Assembly (NCBI GenBank): GCA_015492355.1
Contig: WGFF01000157.1
Coordinates: forward strand, 1 to 10,293
From: Deltaproteobacteria bacterium
GTDB taxonomy: Bacteria > Desulfobacterota > GWC2-55-46 > S146-73
Length of the DNA: 10,293 nucleotides
Reading direction: 5' to 3'
Shown: piece after piece, positions 1 to 6,320 of the stretch
Numbering within the stretch: the stretch's first letter is position 1
How the letters are laid out: every line of letters begins with the position of its first letter
Made by a program: the position numbers and the translations under genes
Notes under the pieces: generated by a model
Database searches by the model: none
What the model saw: the letters and a program-made list of their open reading frames with translations, nothing else
What the model was told of the DNA's origin: nothing

Positions 1-4
1 GATG

Positions 5-10
5 TATAAT
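5..10 (+). promoter_or_regulatory. Possible -10 box of a uvrA promoter
   Basis: A perfect TATAAT hexamer sits 15 bases before the uvrA ATG. The matching -35 element would lie outside the window, so this is only half a promoter. If used, transcription would begin near position 17 and leave a leader of only about 8 nt. That agrees with the absence of a Shine-Dalgarno sequence before the ATG. A chance AT-rich hexamer is the alternative. Confidence 0.35.
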
Positions 11-24
11 ATTCCTTTATCACC

Positions 25-2826
25 ATGAAGAAGAGGGCTTCTATACAGACCGGGATTCTGCCATTTGAGGTCCCTCCTGTAAGGGATGTGGACGAGCTCA
101 TTGTTGAAGGGGTAAGGCAGAACAACCTTAAAAACCTCTATCTCCGTATCCCCCACAACAGGATTACTGTTATCTGCGGGGTAAGTGGTTCGGGCAAGTC
201 CTCCCTTGCCTTTGATACACTCTTTGCAGAGGGCAGGTGGAGGTTCATAGAGTCCCTTTCCACATATACGCGTCTTTTCCTTGAGAGGATGGACAGACCC
301 CTTGTGGATTCCATCCGTAACATCCGTCCTGCCATAGCCATAGAGCAGAAAAACCCGGTACGTTCCAGCAGGAGCACAGTGGGTACGACCACTGAGCTCA
401 GCGATTATCTGAGGCTGCTCTTTGCAAGGGTGGGAAGGATGCACTGTCCTTGCTGTGGCAGGGAGATATCGCCTCACGAGCCCTCTGGTATAGCAGAGGG
501 ACTTGCAAGGAGATTCAAGAACAGACGCGCCCTCATTGGCTTTGACATCCCACTTAAAGGCACGGTGGATGAGACCCTCGAAGGGTTACTCAAAAAGGGA
601 TTCATCCGTATAAAGGCTGGCGGGAAGATATATGACATAAGCGAGCAGAAGCCAGACCTAACAGGCGAGGAGACCATATCCGTTGTTGCAGACCGCCTTA
701 TCATCAAAGACCGTGCAAGACTTGTAGAATCCATAGAGTCTGCCTTCAGGGAAGGCAGGGACAACATGTGGATAGAGGTGCTGGAAGAAGGGGTGTTCAG
801 GTTCTCGAGGCTCCTTAAGTGTACGGACTGCAACATAACGGTTGAACGCCCTTCACCCCTTGTCTTCTCCTTCAACCATCCTGTGGGTGCATGTCCTGAA
901 TGCAAGGGTTTTGGGAACATACTCAGGTATGACGAGGACAAGGTCATACCCCGCAAGGAGCTCTCCCTCAGACAGGGTGCCATTGAGCCCTGGACAAAGC
1001 CTGCCTACAGGTGGTGGTACGAGGAGCTGGAAAGATACGCAGAGGACTACGGGATCGACCTTGACAAACCTTTCTATAAACTCTCAAAAAGGGAAAAAAG
1101 GCTTATATTCGAGGGAACGGACGACTTCGAGGGGATAGATGAGTTCTTCGAATACCTCGAAGGCAAGAAATACAAGCTCCATGTAAAGGTCTTCCTTTCA
1201 AAATACAAGGGACAGTTTACATGCGGGATGTGCGGTGGCAGACGGCTCAAGTCCACAGCCCTCAATGTAAAGGTGGGCGGAAGGGATATAGCACAGATAA
1301 GCAGTATGACCATAGAGGAGGCAAGGGAATTCTTCAAGACCCTTGAACTCACCCCCTACGAACAGGAACTCTCAAAGGAGGTGATGAAGCAGATAACCCT
1401 CAAGCTCGACTTCCTCTATCAGACCGGACTGGGCTATATAACCCTCGACAGGCTCACCAAGACCCTTTCGGGTGGTGAAGCCCAGAGGGTTACCATTGCA
1501 ACCCACCTTGCCTCGTCCCTTTCAGGTGTGCTCTACATACTCGATGAACCATCCGTGGGTCTCCATCCCAGGGATATAGACATGCTCATCCACCAGATTA
1601 AAAAACTCTCCTCCCAGGGGAATACACTCGTTGTGGTGGAGCACGACCCCTCTGTCATAAGGGCATCGGACTATATAATCGAACTCGGTCCTGGTGCTGG
1701 TGACAGGGGAGGAAGGGTTGTATGGAGCGGTCCTTCCAGGGATTTCTTCAGGTCCGCAAGGACACTCACCGCATCCTATCTCACAGGAAAAGAATGCATC
1801 CATGTGCCGAGATGGCGGAGGAAGGGTGATGGGAGGTTTCTTGTCCTCAGGGGTGCGGAGGGGAATAATCTCAAAAATATAGACCTCAAAATACCCCTCA
1901 AGACCATCACCTGTATAACAGGGGTATCAGGCTCTGGAAAGAGCACCCTTGTAATGGATACCCTCTACAATGCCCTTTCTCTGAGGATGGGCATGAGGGC
2001 TGAAAAACCACTGCCCTACAGGGCACTCGAAGGGACAGAGAACATAAGAGGGGTAAAACTCATAGACCAGGCACCCATAGGAAGGACACCACGGAGCAAC
2101 CCTGTAACCTATATCGGTGGATTCGATGAGATACGACACTTCTTTGCCTCCCTTCCTGCCTCGCAGAACACAGGACTCACCCCGGGACACTTCTCCTTCA
2201 ACACACCAGGGGGAAGGTGCGAGGTGTGCAAGGGCGAGGGAATGGAAAGGCTCGAGATGTATTTCCTTCCTGACGTGTACACCAGGTGCGGTGCATGTGG
2301 TGGAAGGAGATACAAACCCCAGGTGCTCGATATAAAATACAGGGGAAAAAACATACACGATGTGCTGGAGATGACCTTTGATGAGGCAGGGGCTTTCTTC
2401 CCCAACCTCCACACCCTGCAAAAGAAGTTCTCCATAATAAAGGACGTGGGGCTCGGATACCTGAGGCTCGGTCAGCCTGCAACCACACTCTCAGGCGGAG
2501 AGGCTCAACGGCTCAAGATAGCAAGGGAACTGGCTGATACATCCACCGATGGCTTTCTCTACATACTCGACGAACCCACAACAGGACTCCACCTGGATGA
2601 TACAAAAAAACTCCTCTCTGTGCTCGGCAGGCTCGTCGATTCAGGCAATACAGTACTTATCGTGGAACACAACCTCGACCTTATAAAGACCGCAGACCAC
2701 ATAGTGGACCTCGGTCCAGAGGGGGGGAAGAGAGGGGGAAGGATCGTCTGCAAGGGCACACCAGAGGAGGTCGCAAGGGTGAAGGAAAGCCATACAGGAA
2801 GATACCTGAGGGCGGTGCTATCTTAG
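25..2826 (+). CDS. uvrA: Excinuclease ABC subunit A (UvrA)
   Basis: This is the damage-sensing ATPase of nucleotide excision repair. In the family a UvrA dimer scans DNA with UvrB and hands the lesion to UvrB/UvrC; it acts in the cytoplasm. The protein has 933 residues, near the usual 940. Tandem ABC modules are visible: Walker A GVSGSGKS at 52-59 and 633-640, signature LSGGEAQR near 482 and at 822-829, and Walker B LYILDEP near 503 and at 845-851. A UvrB-binding-like segment spans about 148-262. Zinc-module cysteines are C266/C269/C290/C293 and C732/C735/C755/C758, with a further CxxC at 400/403. About 20 residues precede the usual family start; an in-frame GTG at 88 is an alternative start with AAGGG very close. 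No Shine-Dalgarno precedes the ATG. The segment at 377-396 differs from the common UvrA sequence (see findings). No LexA-like box is visible in the 24 upstream bases. Confidence 0.95.
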   Translation: MKKRASIQTGILPFEVPPVRDVDELIVEGVRQNNLKNLYLRIPHNRITVICGVSGSGKSSLAFDTLFAEGRWRFIESLSTYTRLFLERMDRPLVDSIRNIRPAIAIEQKNPVRSSRSTVGTTTELSDYLRLLFARVGRMHCPCCGREISPHEPSGIAEGLARRFKNRRALIGFDIPLKGTVDETLEGLLKKGFIRIKAGGKIYDISEQKPDLTGEETISVVADRLIIKDRARLVESIESAFREGRDNMWIEVLEEGVFRFSRLLKCTDCNITVERPSPLVFSFNHPVGACPECKGFGNILRYDEDKVIPRKELSLRQGAIEPWTKPAYRWWYEELERYAEDYGIDLDKPFYKLSKREKRLIFEGTDDFEGIDEFFEYLEGKKYKLHVKVFLSKYKGQFTCGMCGGRRLKSTALNVKVGGRDIAQISSMTIEEAREFFKTLELTPYEQELSKEVMKQITLKLDFLYQTGLGYITLDRLTKTLSGGEAQRVTIATHLASSLSGVLYILDEPSVGLHPRDIDMLIHQIKKLSSQGNTLVVVEHDPSVIRASDYIIELGPGAGDRGGRVVWSGPSRDFFRSARTLTASYLTGKECIHVPRWRRKGDGRFLVLRGAEGNNLKNIDLKIPLKTITCITGVSGSGKSTLVMDTLYNALSLRMGMRAEKPLPYRALEGTENIRGVKLIDQAPIGRTPRSNPVTYIGGFDEIRHFFASLPASQNTGLTPGHFSFNTPGGRCEVCKGEGMERLEMYFLPDVYTRCGACGGRRYKPQVLDIKYRGKNIHDVLEMTFDEAGAFFPNLHTLQKKFSIIKDVGLGYLRLGQPATTLSGGEAQRLKIARELADTSTDGFLYILDEPTTGLHLDDTKKLLSVLGRLVDSGNTVLIVEHNLDLIKTADHIVDLGPEGGKRGGRIVCKGTPEEVARVKESHTGRYLRAVLS

Positions 2827-2837
2827 ATGGATAGTCC

Positions 2838-2873
2838 TGAGGGAAACCCCTTTTGTAAAAGGGGCTTCCCTCA
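2838..2873 (+). terminator. Strong hairpin after uvrA
   Basis: TGAGGGAA pairs with TTCCCTCA and, inside one A/C mismatch, CCCCTTT pairs with AAAGGGG around a TGTA loop. That gives 15 pairs starting 12 nt after the uvrA stop. There is no T-run directly after it, so it may end transcription only together with the next hairpin, or protect the 3' end of the mRNA. Confidence 0.6.
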
Positions 2874-2889
2874 AACTCCCTTCCCCAGA

Positions 2890-2911
2890 ACCTTTAATCC
2901 AAGGTCTTTTT
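2890..2911 (+). terminator. Weak hairpin plus T-run after uvrA
   Basis: ACCTT pairs with AAGGT around a six-base loop and is followed by CTTTTT. The stem has only 5 bp, but the position and T-tract suit a rho-independent terminator for uvrA acting with the stronger hairpin just upstream. Confidence 0.4.
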
Positions 2912-2931
2912 ACACCCCTTGTTTCATCTCT

Positions 2932-2979
2932 CCTGCATCCAAAGTGGTAAGTGTGTCTATACTATCTCTGGGATGCAGG
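2932..2979. repeat. 9-bp inverted repeat, 30-nt spacer
   Basis: CCTGCATCC at 2932-2940 is perfectly complementary to GGATGCAGG at 2971-2979. The right arm overlaps the first three bases of the palindrome at 2977-2990, so the two structures exclude each other in single strands. It could be a regulator site pair upstream of the radical SAM promoter or part of the uvrA 3' end. The function is unknown. Confidence 0.5.
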
Positions 2980-2990
2980 GGTTTACCCCT
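2977..2990. promoter_or_regulatory. Palindrome abutting the -35 box, possible operator
   Basis: AGGGGTTTACCCCT is a perfect 6+2+6 palindrome whose last base is the first base of the TTGACA box. A dimeric regulator bound here would contact or block RNA polymerase. I do not recognise the motif as the site of a known factor. Confidence 0.4.
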
Positions 2991-3018
2991 TGACATATAC
3001 CATCATGACAAGTATGAT
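2990..3018 (+). promoter_or_regulatory. Sigma-70 promoter for the radical SAM gene
   Basis: TTGACA at 2990-2995 and TATGAT at 3013-3018 are separated by exactly 17 bp, with 11 of 12 consensus bases matched. The predicted start of transcription is about 3024-3028, giving a leader of roughly 25-30 nt. That leader holds AAGGAG at 3043-3048 ahead of the ATG at 3053. This is the best promoter in the window and should also serve the transglycosylase gene downstream. Confidence 0.75.
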
Positions 3019-3052
3019 TTAATATCCACTCTAATGTACGGAAAGGAGCAAT

Positions 3053-4552
3053 ATGAAAAAGATAGTCTTTATAGAGCCGAATCCACCTGACTTCCATATC
3101 TTCTCCAGGATGCCTCTACCGCGACTCGGTACCCCTATACTCGGTACCCTCCTTAAGAAGGCCGGGTATCAGGTGAAGAGTTATGTGGAAAGCATAGGAG
3201 AGCTCGACCTTGAGGATGTGCTCACCGCGGATGCAGTGGGTATCTCCACCATTACGTCCACTGCGATGAGGTCTTACGAGATAGCAAAACTCGTAAGAAA
3301 GGCTGGCATACCTGTATTCATCGGTGGACCCCATGTTACATACATGCCTGAAGAGGCTCTGAACTACTGCGATTATGTGCTCAGGGGGGAGTCTGACGAG
3401 GTAATGGTCGATTTTATCAAAGCCCTCGAAAGGGGAGAGGGTTTTGAGGAGATACCAGGGCTTTCCTACAGAAGGGATGGTAAGGTAGTCCACAACAGCA
3501 AGGTCTCCTTCTGCAAGGACCTAAACAGCCTTCCCTTCCCTGACTTCGATATCATAAAGGGGCTTGAGAACAACGGCCTGGAAAGGCTCGAGATAATACC
3601 CATAATGACCTCGAGGGGCTGTCCCTACGACTGTAGTTTCTGTTCTGTTACCAGCATGTTCGGACAGAAGTACAGATTCAGGAACAAGGAACTCGTTATC
3701 AAGGAGCTCGAAGCCCACAGGGACAGGGGTGTGCCATGGGTTTTCTTCTATGACGACAACTTCACCGCCAACAGAAGACGCACAAAGGAACTCCTCCATG
3801 CCATGATTGAAAGAGACCTGACCATACCCTGGACAGCCCAGGTAAGGGTTGAGGTTGCAAGGGACGAGGAACTACTCGATCTTATGAAGAGGTCGAGCTG
3901 TCATACCGTCTACATAGGGTTCGAGTCCATAAACCCTGAAACCCTCAAAAGCTACAACAAAAGGCAATCGGTCGAGGATATACAGTGGTGTATACGTACA
4001 CTCCATAAAAACCGTATACGTATACACGGCATGTTTGTCTTCGGCTCTGATGACGATACCATCGACACCATCGAAGAGACCGTACGGTTCGCAAAGAAAA
4101 ACGACCTTGAATCCGTCCAGTTCCTCATACTCACCCCTCTTCCTGGAACAAGGCTCTACCATGAACTCGAAAGGTCTGGTCGAATCCTGTCAAGGGACTG
4201 GAGCCTTTACGATGCCCATCACGTGGTATACGAGCCCAAAAACATGTCCTGCTACGAACTCCAGCGCGAGACCATACGTGCGACAAAGGAGTTCTACTCG
4301 GGCTGGCAGATAGTCAAGAGGGCTATGCGGTTCGATATCTTTAACGTCTCTATAAAGGCATACGGAAGGTCGCTTACAAGAAAGTGGCTGAAGAGGAACA
4401 AGGACTTCCTCGACTATATAAGTTCGGTTGCCGATGCTGGAAAGACCATAGAACTCATGGCAAGGAAGACCGCCGAGGACCTCAAGGAACGATTCAGGGA
4501 ACTCGAACTCTCCGGAACGATCGTTCCTCCCAAGACCCATCAGACGTTCTGA
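3053..4552 (+). CDS. B12-binding-domain radical SAM protein, substrate unknown
   Basis: The protein has 499 residues. Residues about 2-140 form a cobalamin-binding (Rossmann-like) domain that includes GGPHVTYMPEEAL and the typical 'D-Y-V-L-R-G-E' stretch. The classical DxHxxG motif is absent, as is usual in this superfamily. Residues about 185-390 form the radical SAM barrel, with the CxxxCxxC cluster motif CPYDCSFC at C190, C194 and C197. A basic C-terminal part (about 390-499) has no recognised domain. Family members use a [4Fe-4S] cluster, S-adenosylmethionine and often cobalamin for methylations or ring chemistry in lipid, pigment or natural product synthesis; the substrate cannot be read here. 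The start has a good AAGGAG and a strong promoter about 35-60 nt upstream. The transglycosylase gene follows after 27 nt, so co-transcription is likely. The link may be to the cell envelope, but that is only inference. Confidence 0.9.
   Translation: MKKIVFIEPNPPDFHIFSRMPLPRLGTPILGTLLKKAGYQVKSYVESIGELDLEDVLTADAVGISTITSTAMRSYEIAKLVRKAGIPVFIGGPHVTYMPEEALNYCDYVLRGESDEVMVDFIKALERGEGFEEIPGLSYRRDGKVVHNSKVSFCKDLNSLPFPDFDIIKGLENNGLERLEIIPIMTSRGCPYDCSFCSVTSMFGQKYRFRNKELVIKELEAHRDRGVPWVFFYDDNFTANRRRTKELLHAMIERDLTIPWTAQVRVEVARDEELLDLMKRSSCHTVYIGFESINPETLKSYNKRQSVEDIQWCIRTLHKNRIRIHGMFVFGSDDDTIDTIEETVRFAKKNDLESVQFLILTPLPGTRLYHELERSGRILSRDWSLYDAHHVVYEPKNMSCYELQRETIRATKEFYSGWQIVKRAMRFDIFNVSIKAYGRSLTRKWLKRNKDFLDYISSVADAGKTIELMARKTAEDLKERFRELELSGTIVPPKTHQTF
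3988..4027. repeat. 10-bp inverted repeat inside the radical SAM gene
   Basis: GTGTATACGT at 3988-3997 and ACGTATACAC at 4018-4027 are perfect complements 20 bases apart. The right arm also contains the 12-bp palindrome GTATACGTATAC (4014-4025). The bases code for alternating Ile-Arg residues using ATA and CGT, which partly explains the pattern. Confidence 0.5.
4514..4527. repeat. 14-bp perfect palindrome near the 3' end of the radical SAM gene
   Basis: GGAACGATCGTTCC is fully self-complementary and lies 25 bases before the stop codon, about 50 bases before the transglycosylase ATG. It could be an operator-like site or chance. Another 12-bp palindrome, AAAAGGCCTTTT, follows directly after the stop codon at 4553-4564. 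Confidence 0.4.
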
Positions 4553-4579
4553 AAAAGGCCTTTTGACCGAAAGGGGAAA

Positions 4580-6163
4580 ATGGAAAAAAGGGGTATTCCA
4601 TTTTTTCTGTGCATCTTTCTGTTATGGACAGGGGGGGGTGTATTCGCAGAGGCACTGACACCTTCGATGCAGTCCATAGATATACGTGCCTACAACAGGC
4701 AGACCTCCCTCCTCTCTGAGGATATATGGGATGGATATCCAGGGCTTTTCTGGTCACAGGAGGGTGGACCCTTTTCCACCTACCTTCTATTGCCCGAAGA
4801 CCTCGATCCACCCAGCTGTACCATAACCTTAGAGGAATACCTCAGTATAAATGGACTGGGTTACGAGGATGTGGGGATGTATCCTGTAAGGGGTATATCC
4901 TTTGACGAGGCACTCGCAAGAAAGATACTCGACTCCCCTGACTGGAACATGGATGAGGAAAAGGACACAGGGGATAGCCTTCTTTCGGAGAAAGAGGATG
5001 AGATAAGATACGACATACCCGTAGAGATAAACCACAGGGTTGAGGCTTTCATAAGGTATTTCCAGACCAAGGGAAGGAGACACTTTACACGCTGGCTCCA
5101 GAGGAGCCAGAAATACCTGCCCATGATAAAGCGAATATTCAGGGAGTACGGTCTTCCTGAGGACCTTGCATACCTTGCCCTTATAGAGAGCGGTTTCAAT
5201 CCCAACGCAAGGTCACGGGCAAACGCAGTGGGTATATGGCAGTTCATGAAGGCTACTGCAAGGAAGTACGGGCTCAGGATAAACTGGTGGATAGATGAGA
5301 GAAAGGACCCTGAAAAGGCTACCAGGGCTGCTGCCCTCTATCTCAGGGACCTTTACGATATGTTCGGCTCATGGTACCTTGCGGTGGCAGGATACAATGC
5401 AGGAGAGGGACGTATAAAAAGGGCTGTAAGAAAGCACAAGAGCCAGGACTTCTGGACACTCGCAAGGTTCAAAAGGACTCTCAAAAAGGAGACCAGAAAC
5501 TACATACCAAAGTACATCGCAGCCATGCTCATAGCCAAGGACCCAGAGACCTACGGCTTTGAAAAACCCGAGGATACAGGTCCTCTCCTCTACGATAAGG
5601 TTAGAATACCCTATGCAACGGACATAAAGGTCATAGCAATGGCTTCGGGCACAACCGTTAGAGAGATAAAAAGGCTCAACCCAGAGCTCCTGCGGTGGTT
5701 CACTCCACCAGACTATTCTGAATACGAGATAAAGATACCCCCTGGCACAAAGGAGGTATTCGTTGAAAACATGAAAAAGGTTCCTCCACCAGAGAGGTTG
5801 AGATTCCATACCCACAGGGTAAGAAGGGGAGATACACTGTGGTCAATAGCCAGGAGGTACAGAGCCAGCATAAAGGAGATAATGTATCTCAACAACATAA
5901 GGAGCCCCAGACGTATAAGGGCAGGCTCAAGGCTTGTGGTGCCTGTAAGGGCTGAGAAAAAAAGCAGGAGCAAAAAAAGAAGATACACCTATGCCCAGAT
6001 ACCATCCAGGGGTACGTACACAGTGAAAAGGGGAGATACCCTGTGGGATATATCAACGAGATTCGGTATCCCGCTGGAATACCTCATGGAGATAAATGGT
6101 CTCAGAGAGGGAGACCTGCTCTATCCCGGACAGAAACTCATCCTCCAGGAAAGAGCCATGTAG
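4580..6163 (+). CDS. mltD: Membrane-bound lytic murein transglycosylase D-like protein (SLT + 2 LysM)
   Basis: This enzyme should cleave the MurNAc-GlcNAc bond of peptidoglycan with formation of 1,6-anhydro-MurNAc, acting in the periplasm. The 527-residue protein starts with a signal peptide: basic n-region, hydrophobic core at 6-22, likely cleavage after VFA at 23. No lipobox is visible, so it is probably a type I-cleaved soluble or wall-bound protein. Residues 24-150 are acidic and unlike anything I recognise. The SLT domain covers about 165-320, with catalytic Glu203 in IESGFNPNARS, followed by AVGIWQFM and AVAGYNAGEGR. LysM repeats follow at about 412-456 and 478-523, each with RGDTLW; the linker between them is strongly basic (KKSRSKKRR). 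AAGGGG lies only 3-4 nt before the ATG. The gene follows the radical SAM gene after 27 nt and shares its strand. MltD or a close relative is near certain from the domain order. Confidence 0.92.
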   Translation: MEKRGIPFFLCIFLLWTGGGVFAEALTPSMQSIDIRAYNRQTSLLSEDIWDGYPGLFWSQEGGPFSTYLLLPEDLDPPSCTITLEEYLSINGLGYEDVGMYPVRGISFDEALARKILDSPDWNMDEEKDTGDSLLSEKEDEIRYDIPVEINHRVEAFIRYFQTKGRRHFTRWLQRSQKYLPMIKRIFREYGLPEDLAYLALIESGFNPNARSRANAVGIWQFMKATARKYGLRINWWIDERKDPEKATRAAALYLRDLYDMFGSWYLAVAGYNAGEGRIKRAVRKHKSQDFWTLARFKRTLKKETRNYIPKYIAAMLIAKDPETYGFEKPEDTGPLLYDKVRIPYATDIKVIAMASGTTVREIKRLNPELLRWFTPPDYSEYEIKIPPGTKEVFVENMKKVPPPERLRFHTHRVRRGDTLWSIARRYRASIKEIMYLNNIRSPRRIRAGSRLVVPVRAEKKSRSKKRRYTYAQIPSRGTYTVKRGDTLWDISTRFGIPLEYLMEINGLREGDLLYPGQKLILQERAM

Positions 6164-6178
6164 TTGTACCTCAGGGAA

Positions 6179-6225
6179 AGGACCCCCGGATTGTAAGACC
6201 GCAGGTTCCCCGGGATCGGGGTCTT
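6179..6225 (+). other. Hairpin in the moeA leader
   Basis: AGGACCCC at 6179-6186 pairs with GGGGTCTT at 6218-6225 (8 bp with one G-T pair). Inside it CCCGG at 6185-6189 can pair instead with CCGGG at 6210-6214. It begins 16 nt after the transglycosylase stop. It may be part of a regulatory leader or only GC-rich spacer. Confidence 0.35.
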
Positions 6226-6257
6226 GTCCATATCAAGGGGTTTCACAGCGGGGTAGA

Positions 6258-6290
6258 AGGAGGTCTTCTCTGGGACCTCCTCTTCCTTTT
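6258..6290 (+). terminator. Terminator-like hairpin between mltD and moeA
   Basis: AGGAGGTC at 6258-6265 pairs perfectly with GACCTCCT at 6274-6281 around an eight-base loop, followed by CTTCCTTTT. This is a plausible rho-independent terminator, ending 30 nt before the moeA ATG. It could simply end the radical SAM-mltD transcript, or act as an attenuator for moeA. The left arm also reads as a perfect Shine-Dalgarno (AAGGAGGT at 6257-6264), but no start codon follows at proper distance. Confidence 0.55.
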
Positions 6291-6307
6291 ATCCCTTCAG
6301 AAGGGAT
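6291..6307 (+). other. Hairpin just upstream of the moeA start
   Basis: ATCCCTT at 6291-6297 pairs with AAGGGAT at 6301-6307 around CAG. It abuts the terminator-like stem and lies 13 nt from the moeA ATG. It would present or hide an AAGGG element and could influence translation. The only other ribosome site candidate, AAGGG at 6314-6318, is just 2 nt from the ATG. Confidence 0.35.
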
Positions 6308-6320
6308 CGTCTTAAGGGTC

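Noticed and set aside
1927..2421. Minus-strand frames inside uvrA
   Set aside because: Several overlap each other in different frames opposite the conserved second ABC module, with no ribosome site and no recognised domain.
2827..3090. Open frame starting right after the uvrA stop
   Set aside because: It runs through terminator-like hairpins and the promoter of the next gene, is poor in normal protein composition, and overlaps the well-supported radical SAM start.
3053..4552. A described biosynthetic radical SAM subtype such as BchE or a hopanoid enzyme
   Set aside because: Domain order fits many such families, but no subtype-specific residues or neighbouring pathway genes are visible, so a gene name would be guesswork.
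6096..6320. Upstream extension of the moeA frame by 75 codons
   Set aside because: It overlaps the end of the transglycosylase gene, is rich in Ser/Pro/Gly without MoeA similarity, and the family-typical N-terminus begins at 6321.
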